NCBI GenBank assembly: GCA_016702705.1
Contig: JADJDM010000001.1
Span: 496,001-560,000, forward strand
Direction of reading: 5' to 3'
Length of the DNA: 64,000 nt
DNA from: Bacteroidota bacterium
GTDB lineage: Bacteria > Bacteroidota > Bacteroidia > B-17B0 > Aurantibacillaceae
Shown here in pieces: positions 16,965 through 26,858 of this stretch. A program made the position numbers and the translations under genes. Under the pieces are notes generated by a model. It ran no database searches, was not told where the DNA came from, and was given only the letters and a program-made list of their open reading frames with translations. Position 1 is the first letter of the stretch, and each line of letters begins with the position of its first letter.

Positions 16965-17998
16965 GCTTTTTTCTCGAATAAATTTAATTTTTTCCACCAC
17001 TCACTTTTGCGTTCACTAATAAAGAATTCGATTAACAATAAAATTGCTGCTAAGTATATGAACCAAATAAATTGATCATCGTAATCGGTGTACATTTTAG
17101 ATTCAATTTCTTTTTTCTCCATTTCTTGTAACTTACTCATGATGGCACTTAAACCAACATCGGTATTATTGGCCTTAACATAAGCGCCCTTACCTGCAGC
17201 AGCAATATCCTTTAATAGGGATTCATTTAATTTTGTTACAACAGTATTTCCAGCTTTATCTCTTCTAAATCCAGATTTCATTCCATCTTTATAAAATGGA
17301 ATAGGAACACCTGTTGAAGAACCAACTCCAATGGTTGAAATACTTACGCCTTTAGCTTGCGCTTCCTCAGCCGCTTTAATAGCGCCATCTTCGTGGTCTT
17401 CACCATCTGTAATAATAATAATGGATTTATTTTTTCCAATATCGCTTCCAAACGATTCCATCGATTGCTCAATAGCAGCCGAAATATTTGTTCCCTGCAC
17501 AGGAACAATTCCAGGACCAATTGAACTTAAAAATAATTTCGCAGCACTATAATCAGCTGTAATTGGTAATTGCACATACGCTTCGCCTGCAAACACAATT
17601 AAACCAATTCTATCACCTTCTAATTTATCAATAAATTTTTCTAAGGCTTGTTTTGCTCTATCAATACGGTTTGGCGATAAATCCTCGGCAAGCATAGAGT
17701 TGGATACATCCAAACAAACCATGATGTCGCCGCCTTCGCGTTTTACATCCTGCATTTTAGAACCCGTTTGCAAATTAGCGACTGCAAAAATTACGGAGCT
17801 TAAACCCAAAAGGTATAAAATAAACTTCCAGGTTTTTTTATCGTTTGATACATTAGGAATCATGGATTGTACCAATTGATAATCACCTAATTTTTTCAAA
17901 CGCTTTTTTCTACCTTCTATTAATAGAATATAAAACACAATCATTACCGGAATTAACAGGTAAGCCCACAAATATTCTTTATTTTCGAACTTATACAT
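16961..17998 (-). CDS. batB: BatB: von Willebrand factor A membrane protein
   Basis: A 345-residue protein with N-terminal transmembrane helices (about 9-27 and 58-76), a VWA domain, and a C-terminal helix (about 308-328). The MIDAS motif is intact (CLDVSNSMLAEDLSPNR, later ITDGEDHEDG), so metal-dependent protein binding is expected. It starts directly after batA (adjacent bases) and overlaps batC by 4 nt. The operon order batA-batB-batC-batD-batE is the standard one for Bacteroidota. Confidence 0.93.
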   Translation of the reverse strand: MYKFENKEYLWAYLLIPVMIVFYILLIEGRKKRLKKLGDYQLVQSMIPNVSNDKKTWKFILYLLGLSSVIFAVANLQTGSKMQDVKREGGDIMVCLDVSNSMLAEDLSPNRIDRAKQALEKFIDKLEGDRIGLIVFAGEAYVQLPITADYSAAKLFLSSIGPGIVPVQGTNISAAIEQSMESFGSDIGKNKSIIIITDGEDHEDGAIKAAEEAQAKGVSISTIGVGSSTGVPIPFYKDGMKSGFRRDKAGNTVVTKLNESLLKDIAAAGKGAYVKANNTDVGLSAIMSKLQEMEKKEIESKMYTDYDDQFIWFIYLAAILLLIEFFISERKSEWWKKLNLFEKKA

Positions 17999-19009
17999 TT
18001 ATGGCAATGTTTTAAATAAAGTGTTTTTTAATGTAAACTCTAACAATAAGGCAATAGCAGCAATTAACGCAAACACAAAAAAACGTTCGGCTTTATTACT
18101 AAAATTGCGCTCGTTAATTACTGATTTTTCTAATCTATCAATTTCTTTGTAAACAGTTTTAAGGGCTTTGTTATCTTTTGCTCTAAAATATTTTCCACCT
18201 GTCATCTCCGAAATTTCTGTCATTACGGGTTCATCAATTTCTACATCTACATAAGCAAACTCCATGTGTCCGTTTGGATAAATACCAACAGGAGTTAAGG
18301 CTTTACCAATTGTACCAACACCGATAGAATAAATTTTTACTCCAAATGTTTTTGCAATTTCACCTGCTGTAAGCGGGGCAATTTCACCAACGTTGCTTAC
18401 ACCATCCGACATTAATATAACTACCTTGCTTTTTGCAGTACTTTCTTTAACACGCGAAACAGCATCGGCTAAACCTAAACCAATTGCAGTACCATCTGCC
18501 ATTTGCCCCGTTTTCACATCTGCAATAATATTTTTTAAAATGGTATGGTCTGTTGTAAGCGGACATTGTGTAAAAGCTTCGCCACTAAAAACTACTAAAC
18601 CAATTCTATCATTAGGGCGTGAATCGACAAAATCTATTGCAACAGCTTTTGCAGATTCTAAACGATTTGGGTCAAAGTCTTTTGCAAGCATGGAGTGAGA
18701 AACGTCCATACACAATACAATATCAATTCCTTCTGCCTTTACATCTTTCCAGCTGGTGCGTGATTGTGGGCGAGCCATAACGCAGATTAAAGCAGAGAAT
18801 GCAATTAAACGCAAAACAAATAATGAATGACGAAATTTAGCACGTGTTGATGATTTAATTTTTTTCATCCCCGATAAAGAAGAAAAATTCATCTCACCTT
18901 CGTTCTTTCTATTCTTCCAAATGTACCATATTACCAATAAAGGCAGTATGATAAAGAAGTAGAATGCATCCTTATTAGAAAATGTTATGTCGTTAAAAAA
19001 ACCTATCAC
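17999..19009 (-). CDS. batA: BatA: von Willebrand factor A membrane protein
   Basis: A 336-residue paralogue of BatB. It has N-terminal membrane helices, a VWA domain with an intact MIDAS (CMDVSHSMLAKDFDPNR and MSDGVSNVG), and a C-terminal helix. The start overlaps the preceding membrane-protein gene by 4 nt. The two VWA proteins are thought to form a hetero-complex at the inner membrane, working with the MoxR ATPase upstream. Confidence 0.93.
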   Translation of the reverse strand: MIGFFNDITFSNKDAFYFFIILPLLVIWYIWKNRKNEGEMNFSSLSGMKKIKSSTRAKFRHSLFVLRLIAFSALICVMARPQSRTSWKDVKAEGIDIVLCMDVSHSMLAKDFDPNRLESAKAVAIDFVDSRPNDRIGLVVFSGEAFTQCPLTTDHTILKNIIADVKTGQMADGTAIGLGLADAVSRVKESTAKSKVVILMSDGVSNVGEIAPLTAGEIAKTFGVKIYSIGVGTIGKALTPVGIYPNGHMEFAYVDVEIDEPVMTEISEMTGGKYFRAKDNKALKTVYKEIDRLEKSVINERNFSNKAERFFVFALIAAIALLLEFTLKNTLFKTLP

Positions 19010-19995
19010 TTCTGTTCGGGATTATTAAATTGTGAATTCTCAACTGTTATTTCTTCTCTTAGCGTGCCTTTTACAAAATCAAAAGCATTGCTAAGTGTTA
19101 ATTCGTTTTCTACATCAATTGGCTGCGCCTTAGCAAACTTAACATAATCGGCTAAGGATAATACTTGTCTTAATTTGTCTTTACTTAAATTATCAATTAC
19201 CTGCGAACGCATAATGGTCATGATTTCATCCGTTGTAAGTTCCATTGCAGCAATGTTATAACGACCTTCAATATAAACACGCAATGTATCAGTAATAGCA
19301 GTATAGTATTCTTTTGTTTTTCCTTCTTGCCAAATTTTCGAGTTTCGTATGTTTTCTAAATCATGTAATGCAATAATATGCGGGGCAATTTTTGGTTTTT
19401 GTATAACAACAGGTTTTGGTTTTTTGTTGCGTGCTATTTTATAAATGATAAAGTAGATTAATACAAGAACCGCTAAAATAGCCGATCCCCAATAGATGTA
19501 AGGCAAGTACTCTTTCCAGCTAAAAGGTTCGTCATAAACAGCTTTAATATCTTTTATGCTTGCTTCAGCTGTATCTACAGGAATGGTTTGTACTTCTAAT
19601 AATAATGCTTGGGTTAAAACTGGATGTGCAGTATCACCATCTACAATAAATTGAAACGGCGGCATTGCCCAATAACCCGAATCAAAAGAAGTAACATAAA
19701 TCGTTTGATGTTGTTGAATATTGTTTGGGTCGTTTTTATCTGGAATAGTTGTATCAATAGGAGATACGTTTACCACTTCAATTTCTTTAGTAAGCGTGTC
19801 GCCAATTGTTGGCCACTGAATGTTTAATTTTTTGTTTGCCCCGCTGTAGTTGATGAATAAATCAATTTTTGCTTGCTCGCCAATTTTTATTTTGCTTGTA
19901 TCAATTAATGCAAATGCCTGAATCTTTTGTGCCACAACAGTTTTCTGCAGCCCAAAAGCAAAAAGTAGAATTACTATTTTAATCAGCGTTTTCAT
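19006..19995 (-). CDS. Bat-operon membrane protein between DUF58 and batA
   Basis: A 329-residue protein with a signal peptide (cleavage near VVAQ), a beta-rich periplasmic region of ~140 residues, one transmembrane helix (about 167-187), and a cytoplasmic helical domain ending with glutamine- and asparagine-rich residues. The cytoplasmic part (ALHDLENIRNSKIWQEGK, later RVYIEGRYNIAAMELTTDEIM) resembles the proteins often found at this position of moxR/Bat operons (DUF4381-like). It lies 3 bp after the DUF58 gene. The exact role is unknown. Confidence 0.75.
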   Translation of the reverse strand: MKTLIKIVILLFAFGLQKTVVAQKIQAFALIDTSKIKIGEQAKIDLFINYSGANKKLNIQWPTIGDTLTKEIEVVNVSPIDTTIPDKNDPNNIQQHQTIYVTSFDSGYWAMPPFQFIVDGDTAHPVLTQALLLEVQTIPVDTAEASIKDIKAVYDEPFSWKEYLPYIYWGSAILAVLVLIYFIIYKIARNKKPKPVVIQKPKIAPHIIALHDLENIRNSKIWQEGKTKEYYTAITDTLRVYIEGRYNIAAMELTTDEIMTIMRSQVIDNLSKDKLRQVLSLADYVKFAKAQPIDVENELTLSNAFDFVKGTLREEITVENSQFNNPEQK

Positions 19996-19998
19996 TAA

Positions 19999-20865
19999 TT
20001 ATCTGCGTTTAAATAAATTCATTAATGGTTGAATGTAGGATTGGTCGGTTCTTAAACGAACATGATCAACTCCTGCTTTATTAAAACCTTCTTTTAATCT
20101 TGCTTCTAATTGTAAATTTTGAATTTTCATCTCCTTCTGAAAACTTTTACAAGAAGTATCTACCCATTTAATTTCTCCGCTCTCTAAATCTTTTAATTTA
20201 ATTAAACCAACAGGAGGAATTTCTCTTTCGGTTTTATCAAAAATTTCTAAAGCAACGATGTCATGTTTTTTGTTGGCAATTTTTATTGCATCTACAAAAG
20301 GATTATTATCAATAAAATCAGACACTACAAACACAATACTTTTTTTCTTAATTACATTAGTTAAGTAACGCAATGTTTGAGAAATATCGGTTTTAGTGCT
20401 AGTTGGCTCTATCGATACCAATTCTCTGATGATACGAAGTATATGTGTTTTACCTTTTTTAGGCGGAATGTATTTTTCTATTTTATCACTAAAAAAGATA
20501 ACACCAATTTTATCGTTATTAGTTGAAGCTGAAAAAGCAACCACCGCGCACAACTCAGTAATTAAATCTTTTTTACTTTGTTTTAATGTTCCAAATTGCC
20601 CCGATGCACTTACATCAACTAACAACACAACATTCAACTCACGCTCTTCTTCAAACACTTTAACGTAAGGACTATTGAAACGAGCTGTTACATTCCAATC
20701 AATTGTTCTAACATCATCGCCTGGCGTGTATTCGCGCACTTCACTAAAAGCCATACCACGTCCCTTAAAAGCACTGTGGTATTCTCCGGAAAAAACCTGA
20801 GAAGACAGACCACGTGTTTTAATTTCGATCTTGCGTACTTTTTTTAATAGTTCTGCGGTATCCAC
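19999..20865 (-). CDS. DUF58-domain protein of the Bat operon
   Basis: A 288-residue soluble protein carrying the diagnostic DUF58 segment (SAFKGRGMAFSEVREYTPGD then DVRTIDWNVTAR). The VWA-like core has DVSASGQFG at the MIDAS-like position. DUF58 proteins nearly always sit next to MoxR AAA+ ATPases and are thought to link the ATPase to VWA effectors. An 81-bp spacer with an imperfect TTGAGTT-type dyad separates it from moxR upstream. Confidence 0.9.
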   Translation of the reverse strand: MDTAELLKKVRKIEIKTRGLSSQVFSGEYHSAFKGRGMAFSEVREYTPGDDVRTIDWNVTARFNSPYVKVFEEERELNVVLLVDVSASGQFGTLKQSKKDLITELCAVVAFSASTNNDKIGVIFFSDKIEKYIPPKKGKTHILRIIRELVSIEPTSTKTDISQTLRYLTNVIKKKSIVFVVSDFIDNNPFVDAIKIANKKHDIVALEIFDKTEREIPPVGLIKLKDLESGEIKWVDTSCKSFQKEMKIQNLQLEARLKEGFNKAGVDHVRLRTDQSYIQPLMNLFKRR

Positions 20866-20946
20866 TAGTTAGATGTTGAGTTAAACAATTGTTGAGTTGA
20901 GAGTGTTGAATAAATTCAAACTCAATAACTCTAATTCAAAAATCCG

Positions 20947-21933
20947 TTATGGTACTTCAACAGTATTTAAAATTTCGTTGATGATGTGTTCTGAGGTAAT
21001 GTTTTCAGCTTCTGCTTCGTAGGTTAAACCAATACGGTGACGCATAACATCCATACAAACAGCGCGTACATCTTCAGGAATAACGTAACCTCTGCGTTTA
21101 ATGAAGGCATAGGCTTTTGCAGCTAATGCTAAATTAATACTTGCACGAGGCGAACCACCGAAGCTAATAAGCGGGGCAAATTTTTCTAATTTATGTTCCT
21201 TAGGAAAACGTGTAGCGAAAACAATATCTACAATGTAACGCTCAATTTTTTCGTCCATATAAACATCACGAACAATTTTACGAGCTTCTACAATGCTTTC
21301 AGGACTTAACACGGTGTTTGGCGTTGCCATACCTGCAGCAGATATGTTTGATAAGATAATTTTTCTTTCTTCTTCTTTAGTTGGGTAACCAATAACTACC
21401 TTCAACATAAAACGGTCAACTTGCGCTTCTGGTAAAGGATAGGTTCCTTCTTGTTCAACAGGATTTTGTGTTGCAAGTACTAAAAAGGGATTTGGTAATT
21501 TAAATGTTGTTTCACCAATGGTAACTTGTTTCTCTTGCATTGCCTCTAGTAAAGCAGATTGCACTTTTGCAGGAGCACGGTTAATCTCATCAGCTAACAC
21601 AAAGTTAGCGAAGATAGGACCCTTTTTAATCGAGAACTCTTCTTTCTTTTGATTGTAAATCATAGTACCTACTAAATCGGCAGGTAACAAATCGGGAGTA
21701 AACTGTATACGGCTAAACTGACCGCCAACACATTTACTAAGCGTATTAATAGCTAATGTTTTTGCTAAGCCTGGAACACCTTCTAACAACACATGTCCGT
21801 TTGAGAGCATTCCAATTAATAATCGTTCAACCATGTAGCGTTGTCCGACGATTACTTTATCCATTTCATTAAACAACAAATCTACGAACGCACTTTCGCG
21901 CTGAATCTTTTCGTTTATTTCTCTAACATCCAT
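20947..21933 (-). CDS. MoxR-family AAA+ ATPase
   Basis: The first gene of the Bat operon, 328 residues. It has a Walker A (EGVPGLAKT), a Walker B (FVLADEINRAPAK), sensor 1 (LVLATQNPVEQEGTYPLPEAQ), the arginine-finger region (DRFMLKV), and the C-terminal AAA lid (FGGSPRASINLALAAKAYA). MoxR ATPases act as chaperones that assemble or activate VWA-domain proteins, here presumably BatA and BatB. A possible -7 box on the minus strand (TAAATTTG, 21959-21966) lies about 26 nt upstream of its ATG. Confidence 0.93.
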   Translation of the reverse strand: MDVREINEKIQRESAFVDLLFNEMDKVIVGQRYMVERLLIGMLSNGHVLLEGVPGLAKTLAINTLSKCVGGQFSRIQFTPDLLPADLVGTMIYNQKKEEFSIKKGPIFANFVLADEINRAPAKVQSALLEAMQEKQVTIGETTFKLPNPFLVLATQNPVEQEGTYPLPEAQVDRFMLKVVIGYPTKEEERKIILSNISAAGMATPNTVLSPESIVEARKIVRDVYMDEKIERYIVDIVFATRFPKEHKLEKFAPLISFGGSPRASINLALAAKAYAFIKRRGYVIPEDVRAVCMDVMRHRIGLTYEAEAENITSEHIINEILNTVEVP

Positions 21934-22154
21934 ATAAATAGCCTTTTTTGGTAGTGTGCAAATTTAATACGGGCTTAGTTGTTAAAGCTGTTAAAATATG
22001 TTAAGCTCACATAATAAAACGCAAATACGTTAAATTAGTTTAATCCCAATAAAATAAGCGGAATTAATCCCAGTAGTTTAAAATAAATAGTTTCCAAAAC
22101 GGCAAATTTCTACATTGAAAACAGATTACAAGGAAATCGTACATATGTTTTCAA

Positions 22155-23570
22155 TTATTCGCCAATATATGGAATTGTGTCGTCTGTACCAAACAACCTG
22201 CACTTTTCATAATCAGGTCTTCTCAATAAACTTCTATCACATTCAGCCCTAGTAATCTTAAAAAACCGGTCTTTATATGCTTCATAAGTCATACTATCAT
22301 AGTTTATAATGTTATAATGAAACTGAATGGTTTGGAATAAATTAAGTGCTATAAAAAGTGCAAAAAAACCTATAATCAATCCTTTTACCCATTTCCGTGA
22401 TTCCAGAGCTCTTTTAATTAAAACTGCTAAAGGAAAAGTAAGAAGAGGATATAAATCTATCATTGATCGAAGTCCAAAAGAACCACCGTACCACCAACAC
22501 CACCAGCTGGCAACTATATAATAATACAAAGGCAACAATATAAGAACTGACAAAAACATGCCTTCTTTTTGCTTTACCATTAAATAAATGCCAATAAAAG
22601 AAAATATAAAAATAGGCGAATAAATCAACCAACCTTTTCTGAAACCCACTAAGCATTGCAAAACGTGAGGGCTTAAAAAATAAAATTTTTCACCCACATA
22701 CGAATTAAAGAAATATTGTCCCGTTATATACTTCCAATACATCATTTGTGGGGTGAAAAATAAAACTGCACTTATTACTATTCCTATGATGAGTAGATAA
22801 TTTCTAAAAAATAATTTTATTCGGTCCTTAAATTGCTCAAGCGTACTGATATTATAAAATACAAATACTAATATAAACATTACATTTATAACCCTTACCA
22901 AAGACATCAAACCCAGCAAAGACCCAATTAAAAAGGTGTATCTCCAATTAGGTTTTTCGTGCCATTTTATTGAAGCAAAAATTAATACAGAAAGCAAACA
23001 AAATGTATACTGATGACTATATGCAGATTGCAAGGTAGAATAACACACTAAATTGGAGGCAAAGTAGACAATTCCTATGGTGATTGCAGTTGTTTTTTCA
23101 TTAAAAAATTTCAGCAAAGATTTTCTCAAGAAAAGAAATCCACTCGTTAAATAAAATAAACCGGACACTAGTAGCATCAATTGATACGGATATGAAAATC
23201 CATTTGGTTCGTATCCTAAATGGTCGGCAAGTAAATGTGCTATAGCAAAAAAAGGCGCATACAGGATGGACATTCCCATAGTCACTTTAATTACCCTTTT
23301 GCCTTCCTCAGTTTTAGCAGGAGCATATTTGTTTTCATTAAAGTATTTCGTTTCGTTATCTTTATTTAGAAAACTCAAAGCAATATCCTTTTCAATAAAA
23401 AACGCAGGTAAATACGAATAGTAGTTAACTATATCATGTTGTAATATATTTCCATTTTTAGCAGGTGATTGATTATTATTTACGCTAGCAACAAATAACA
23501 TGATGCTGATAATAACAATAATAGATGGTGACCCATATATTTTTCTAAAATTATTCATTATTGCAACCAT
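22155..23570 (-). CDS. Polytopic membrane protein, GT-C/PMT-like glycosyltransferase candidate
   Basis: A 471-residue protein with about ten predicted membrane helices. An early extracytoplasmic loop reads HDIVNYYSYLPAFFIEKDI. Acidic-aromatic motifs of this type after the first helix are typical of GT-C enzymes that use polyprenyl-phosphate sugars. A downstream start at 23558 (MNNFRK) is also plausible. A GT2 glycosyltransferase lies just upstream (15 bp), a common pairing for making and using a polyprenyl-linked sugar. Function is inferred from topology and context only. Confidence 0.65.
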   Translation of the reverse strand: MVAIMNNFRKIYGSPSIIVIISIMLFVASVNNNQSPAKNGNILQHDIVNYYSYLPAFFIEKDIALSFLNKDNETKYFNENKYAPAKTEEGKRVIKVTMGMSILYAPFFAIAHLLADHLGYEPNGFSYPYQLMLLVSGLFYLTSGFLFLRKSLLKFFNEKTTAITIGIVYFASNLVCYSTLQSAYSHQYTFCLLSVLIFASIKWHEKPNWRYTFLIGSLLGLMSLVRVINVMFILVFVFYNISTLEQFKDRIKLFFRNYLLIIGIVISAVLFFTPQMMYWKYITGQYFFNSYVGEKFYFLSPHVLQCLVGFRKGWLIYSPIFIFSFIGIYLMVKQKEGMFLSVLILLPLYYYIVASWWCWWYGGSFGLRSMIDLYPLLTFPLAVLIKRALESRKWVKGLIIGFFALFIALNLFQTIQFHYNIINYDSMTYEAYKDRFFKITRAECDRSLLRRPDYEKCRLFGTDDTIPYIGE

Positions 23571-23585
23571 TGATTAGTCTATAAT

Positions 23586-24299
23586 TTACTTAGCTTTGAA
23601 TAAACCATACTTTAAAATACAGTAAATAGCTCTAAAGCCGTCTTTCCAGCCAATTTTTTTACCATCTTCGCTAGTACGACCGTAAAAAGATATTCCTACT
23701 TCGTAAATTCTAATTTTGGGAATGCGTGAAATTTTAAGGGTTACTTCGGGTTCAAAACCAAATCGTTTTTCGTTTAAACTGAAGGACTTCAAATCCTCTG
23801 ATTTAAATAATTTATAACAGGTTTCCATGTCGCTTAAATTTAAATTCCCAAATATGTTGCATAATAAAGTGAGGAACTTATTTCCAAATGAATGCCAAAA
23901 GAATAAAATGCGATGCGGTTTGCCTCCTATAAATCTTGAACCATATACAACATCGGCATGGCCATCTAAAATTGGTTTTAATAATAAATTAAATTCATGT
24001 GGGTCGCACTCTAAGTCGGCGTCCTGTATAATAATAAAATCACCACTTGCTTCTTTTATTCCTCTATGCAAAGCAGCCCCTTTTCCTTGATTTATCTCTT
24101 GATTAAAAAGTTTAATAGAACCATTATGTTGGTTTATATATGCCTCCACAAGTTCTTTGGTATTATCTTTAGAACAATCGTTTACTATAATAATTTCCTT
24201 TTCTATGTTGTTAATTAACGAAACGCTTTCAACCATTTCAAGCACACGTATAATTGTTTTCCCTTCGTTATAGGCAGGAATGAGTATTGATAATTTCAT
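23586..24299 (-). CDS. Family 2 glycosyltransferase (DPM1/polyprenyl-phosphate type)
   Basis: A 237-residue GT-A enzyme without the C-terminal membrane helices of longer relatives. It starts LSILIPAYNEGKTI, has the nucleotide-binding IIVNDCSKDNT and the DxD-type metal motif IIQDADLECDPHE, and continues VVYGSRFIGG. The pattern fits dolichol/undecaprenyl-phosphate mannosyl- or glucosyltransferases. The membrane protein 15 bp downstream could use its lipid-linked product. The donor sugar is not predictable from the sequence. Confidence 0.85.
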   Translation of the reverse strand: MKLSILIPAYNEGKTIIRVLEMVESVSLINNIEKEIIIVNDCSKDNTKELVEAYINQHNGSIKLFNQEINQGKGAALHRGIKEASGDFIIIQDADLECDPHEFNLLLKPILDGHADVVYGSRFIGGKPHRILFFWHSFGNKFLTLLCNIFGNLNLSDMETCYKLFKSEDLKSFSLNEKRFGFEPEVTLKISRIPKIRIYEVGISFYGRTSEDGKKIGWKDGFRAIYCILKYGLFKAK

Positions 24300-24339
24300 T
24301 AGCGTGAAAATACAATTTTTTTTAATTTGGTGACTTAAT

Positions 24340-25599
24340 TTAATTAAACCTCAAAGCCTTAACCGGAGTTATCTTACTAATCACCAAAGTTGGTAACAGC
24401 ATAAACACCATGCATACCACAATAGTACCAGCATTTAGCAGGGCAATGTGTAGGATGTCGAAATTAATAGGCACGTGGTCGAGGTAATAGGTTTCTTTTT
24501 GTAGGGTGAGGATTTTCCATTTCATTTGTATAAAACAAATACTGATGCCAATAATGTTTCCATAGAGTAGGCCTTTGGCAATGAGTTTAAAGGCAAGGTT
24601 TAAAAAAATGCTGCGCACGCTTTGGTTACTTGCTCCTAAGGCTTTTAATAAACCAATGCTGTTTGTTTTTTCTAAAATTAAAATGAGTAAAGCAGAAATC
24701 ATATTAATGGCGGCAACAATAACCATTAGTGTTATAATAATAATTGCATTGGAGTCCATCAACTCTAACCAACCAAAAATGCCGGGGTTGCTTTCTTTAA
24801 TGCTTTGTGCAGTTAACTCGTAGCTTAATGATTCGTTTATTTGAGTTGATACTTCATCTAATTTGCTCAGGTCGTTTAATTGTATTTCAAAACCGCCTAC
24901 TAAATCTCGTTCCCAGTAATTTAATTTTTTTATTTGTTTAATATCTACAAAAACCGCTTGCGCATCAAGGTCTTCAAAGCCTGTTTCGTAAATACCACAA
25001 ATTTTAAAATCGCGCACACGTTGTTCAAACTCAACAAATTCAGTTGAGTCGTTTGCTTTTTTCTTGGTAACAAAATAAACAAGTAGTTTATCTCCGTTTT
25101 TTAAATTTAATTTATCCGAAATGGTTTTAGAAATAAGAATGTCTTTTGAAGCCGATGTGTCATTAAAGCTGATGCGTTTACCTGTAATTAAATTGTTTTC
25201 TATAAAAGTCCAATCGTAATCGGTATCTATTCCTTTTAACACAACACCTTCGTTTTCGGTATTGGTTTTTAAAATTCCGTTTTTGGTGGCAAAAACTTGT
25301 ATGTGTTTAATGTCGGGGTTTTTCTTAAGATCTTCAATAAAATCTTGTTTTTGAGGAATTGGTTGTGGTTCGTAAGAAACGTTATTATCAAACTTAGCAA
25401 TGCTAACATGGCTGCCAAAACCAATAACCTTGTTCTTAATTTCGTTTTGAAAACCCGTAACAATAGCTAGGGAAAGTATCATTACAGCAATTCCCAGTGC
25501 AATACCACCAATGGCAATTTTCACAATTGGGCGCGAAATGCTTTTTTTTGAGCCTTCGTTTGCGAATAACTTCTTAGATATGAAATTGTGAAAATTCAA
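24340..25599 (-). CDS. FtsX/LolE-type ABC transporter permease (lipoprotein release)
   Basis: A 419-residue protein of the lipoprotein-releasing family. A first transmembrane helix (about 26-50) precedes a large periplasmic domain (about 55-270) with SISKTISDKLNLKNGDK, then three C-terminal helices containing AINMISALLILILEKTNSIGLLKALGAS, the FtsX-permease signature. The final KITPVKALRFN ending is common in Bacteroidota homologues. The cognate LolD ATPase is not in the window. It diverges from the NamZ-like gene across about 77 bp. Confidence 0.85.
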   Translation of the reverse strand: MNFHNFISKKLFANEGSKKSISRPIVKIAIGGIALGIAVMILSLAIVTGFQNEIKNKVIGFGSHVSIAKFDNNVSYEPQPIPQKQDFIEDLKKNPDIKHIQVFATKNGILKTNTENEGVVLKGIDTDYDWTFIENNLITGKRISFNDTSASKDILISKTISDKLNLKNGDKLLVYFVTKKKANDSTEFVEFEQRVRDFKICGIYETGFEDLDAQAVFVDIKQIKKLNYWERDLVGGFEIQLNDLSKLDEVSTQINESLSYELTAQSIKESNPGIFGWLELMDSNAIIIITLMVIVAAINMISALLILILEKTNSIGLLKALGASNQSVRSIFLNLAFKLIAKGLLYGNIIGISICFIQMKWKILTLQKETYYLDHVPINFDILHIALLNAGTIVVCMVFMLLPTLVISKITPVKALRFN

Positions 25600-25676
25600 A
25601 AATTGGAACTTAATTTGTATTGCTTAAAGCAAAGGTAAGTATTAAGACCTTTGTAAAACAAAAAAATAGATTATTT

Positions 25677-26855
25677 ATGAAGTATCTTTTAGGATTATTA
25701 TTGTTGCTAAATACTTGTTTTGCGCAAGAATTAAAAGTACTTACTGATAAAGAAATTACCGTAGGTGCAAAACGCATCGATAAATTTCTTCCTTTACTGC
25801 AAAATAAAAACGTGGCTGTTGTTGCTAACATTACTTCTAAAATAAATAATACACATTTGGTTGATACGTTACTTTCCTTAAATATTAAAGTAAAAAAAAT
25901 ATTTTCGCCCGAGCATGGTTTTAGAGGTACATCGGATGCTGGCGAAAAAGTAGGAAACCAAAAGGACACAAAAACAGGTTTGCCAATTGTTTCTTTATAC
26001 GGCAAACACAAAAAACCTACTGCCGAAGATTTAAAAGGAATTGATATTGTAATTTATGACATGCAAGATGTAGGAGTTCGTTTCTACACGTACATCTCTA
26101 CCATGACGTATTGCATGGAAGCATGCGCAGAGAACAATAAAAAAATGATTGTGTTGGATAGACCAAACCCAAATGGATATTATGTAGATGGCCCAGTATT
26201 AGATATGAAATGGAAATCCTTTTTAGGTTTGCATCCTGTTCCCATTGTATATGGTATGACCTGCGGTGAGTATGCACAAATGGTAAACGGAGAAAAATGG
26301 TTAGCAGCAGGAAAGCAATGCGATTTAACTGTGATACCATTAATTGGCTACAATCATAATGTGAGTTACGAAATACCAATTAAGCCATCACCCAATCTAC
26401 CAAACATGACCTCCATATTTTTGTACCCAAGTTTAGGTTTGTTTGAGGGAACAGTAATGAGTGTTGGTAGAGGAACTGAATATCCATTTCAACTAATTGG
26501 TCACCCAAATATTAAGGACGGAAAAATGTCCTTTGTTCCAAAACCCACAGCAGGAGCTAAAACCCCGAAGTTCGATGGTAAAACCTGTTATGGATTTGAT
26601 TTAAGAGTGTTTGGTGATGAGGTTATAAAAACATCGCGCCACATTTATTTGTTTTGGTTAATGGAAACATACAAAAACCTAAACGACCCAAATTACTTTG
26701 ACGAAAATTTTAACTGGCATGCAGGTAACGATGTATTGCAAGCACAAATTAAAGCAGGCAAAACAGAAGAAGAAATTCAGAAGAGTTGGAAAGAGGATAT
26801 CAAAAAATTCAAATTAATACGTAAGAAGTATTTGATGTATGAAGATTTTGAGTAG
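25677..26855 (+). CDS. namZ: NamZ-type (DUF1343) exo-beta-N-acetylmuramidase
   Basis: A secreted peptidoglycan-recycling enzyme expected to remove terminal MurNAc from glycan fragments. The start at 25677 is chosen because it begins a clean signal peptide (MKYLLGLLLLLNTCFAQ); the longer frame from 25620 adds a non-signal extension. DUF1343 motifs are present: KIFSPEHGFRG, VIYDMQDVGVRFYTYISTM, VLDRPNPNGYYVDGP and GLFEGTVMSVGRGTEYPF. The length is normal for the family. Confidence 0.9.
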   Translation: MKYLLGLLLLLNTCFAQELKVLTDKEITVGAKRIDKFLPLLQNKNVAVVANITSKINNTHLVDTLLSLNIKVKKIFSPEHGFRGTSDAGEKVGNQKDTKTGLPIVSLYGKHKKPTAEDLKGIDIVIYDMQDVGVRFYTYISTMTYCMEACAENNKKMIVLDRPNPNGYYVDGPVLDMKWKSFLGLHPVPIVYGMTCGEYAQMVNGEKWLAAGKQCDLTVIPLIGYNHNVSYEIPIKPSPNLPNMTSIFLYPSLGLFEGTVMSVGRGTEYPFQLIGHPNIKDGKMSFVPKPTAGAKTPKFDGKTCYGFDLRVFGDEVIKTSRHIYLFWLMETYKNLNDPNYFDENFNWHAGNDVLQAQIKAGKTEEEIQKSWKEDIKKFKLIRKKYLMYEDFE

Positions 26856-26858
26856 GGA

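Noticed and set aside
20866..20946. Imperfect TTGAGTT/AACTCAA dyad between moxR and DUF58
   Set aside because: The arms match only partly and there is no T run or known operator form; it is too weak to call a site.
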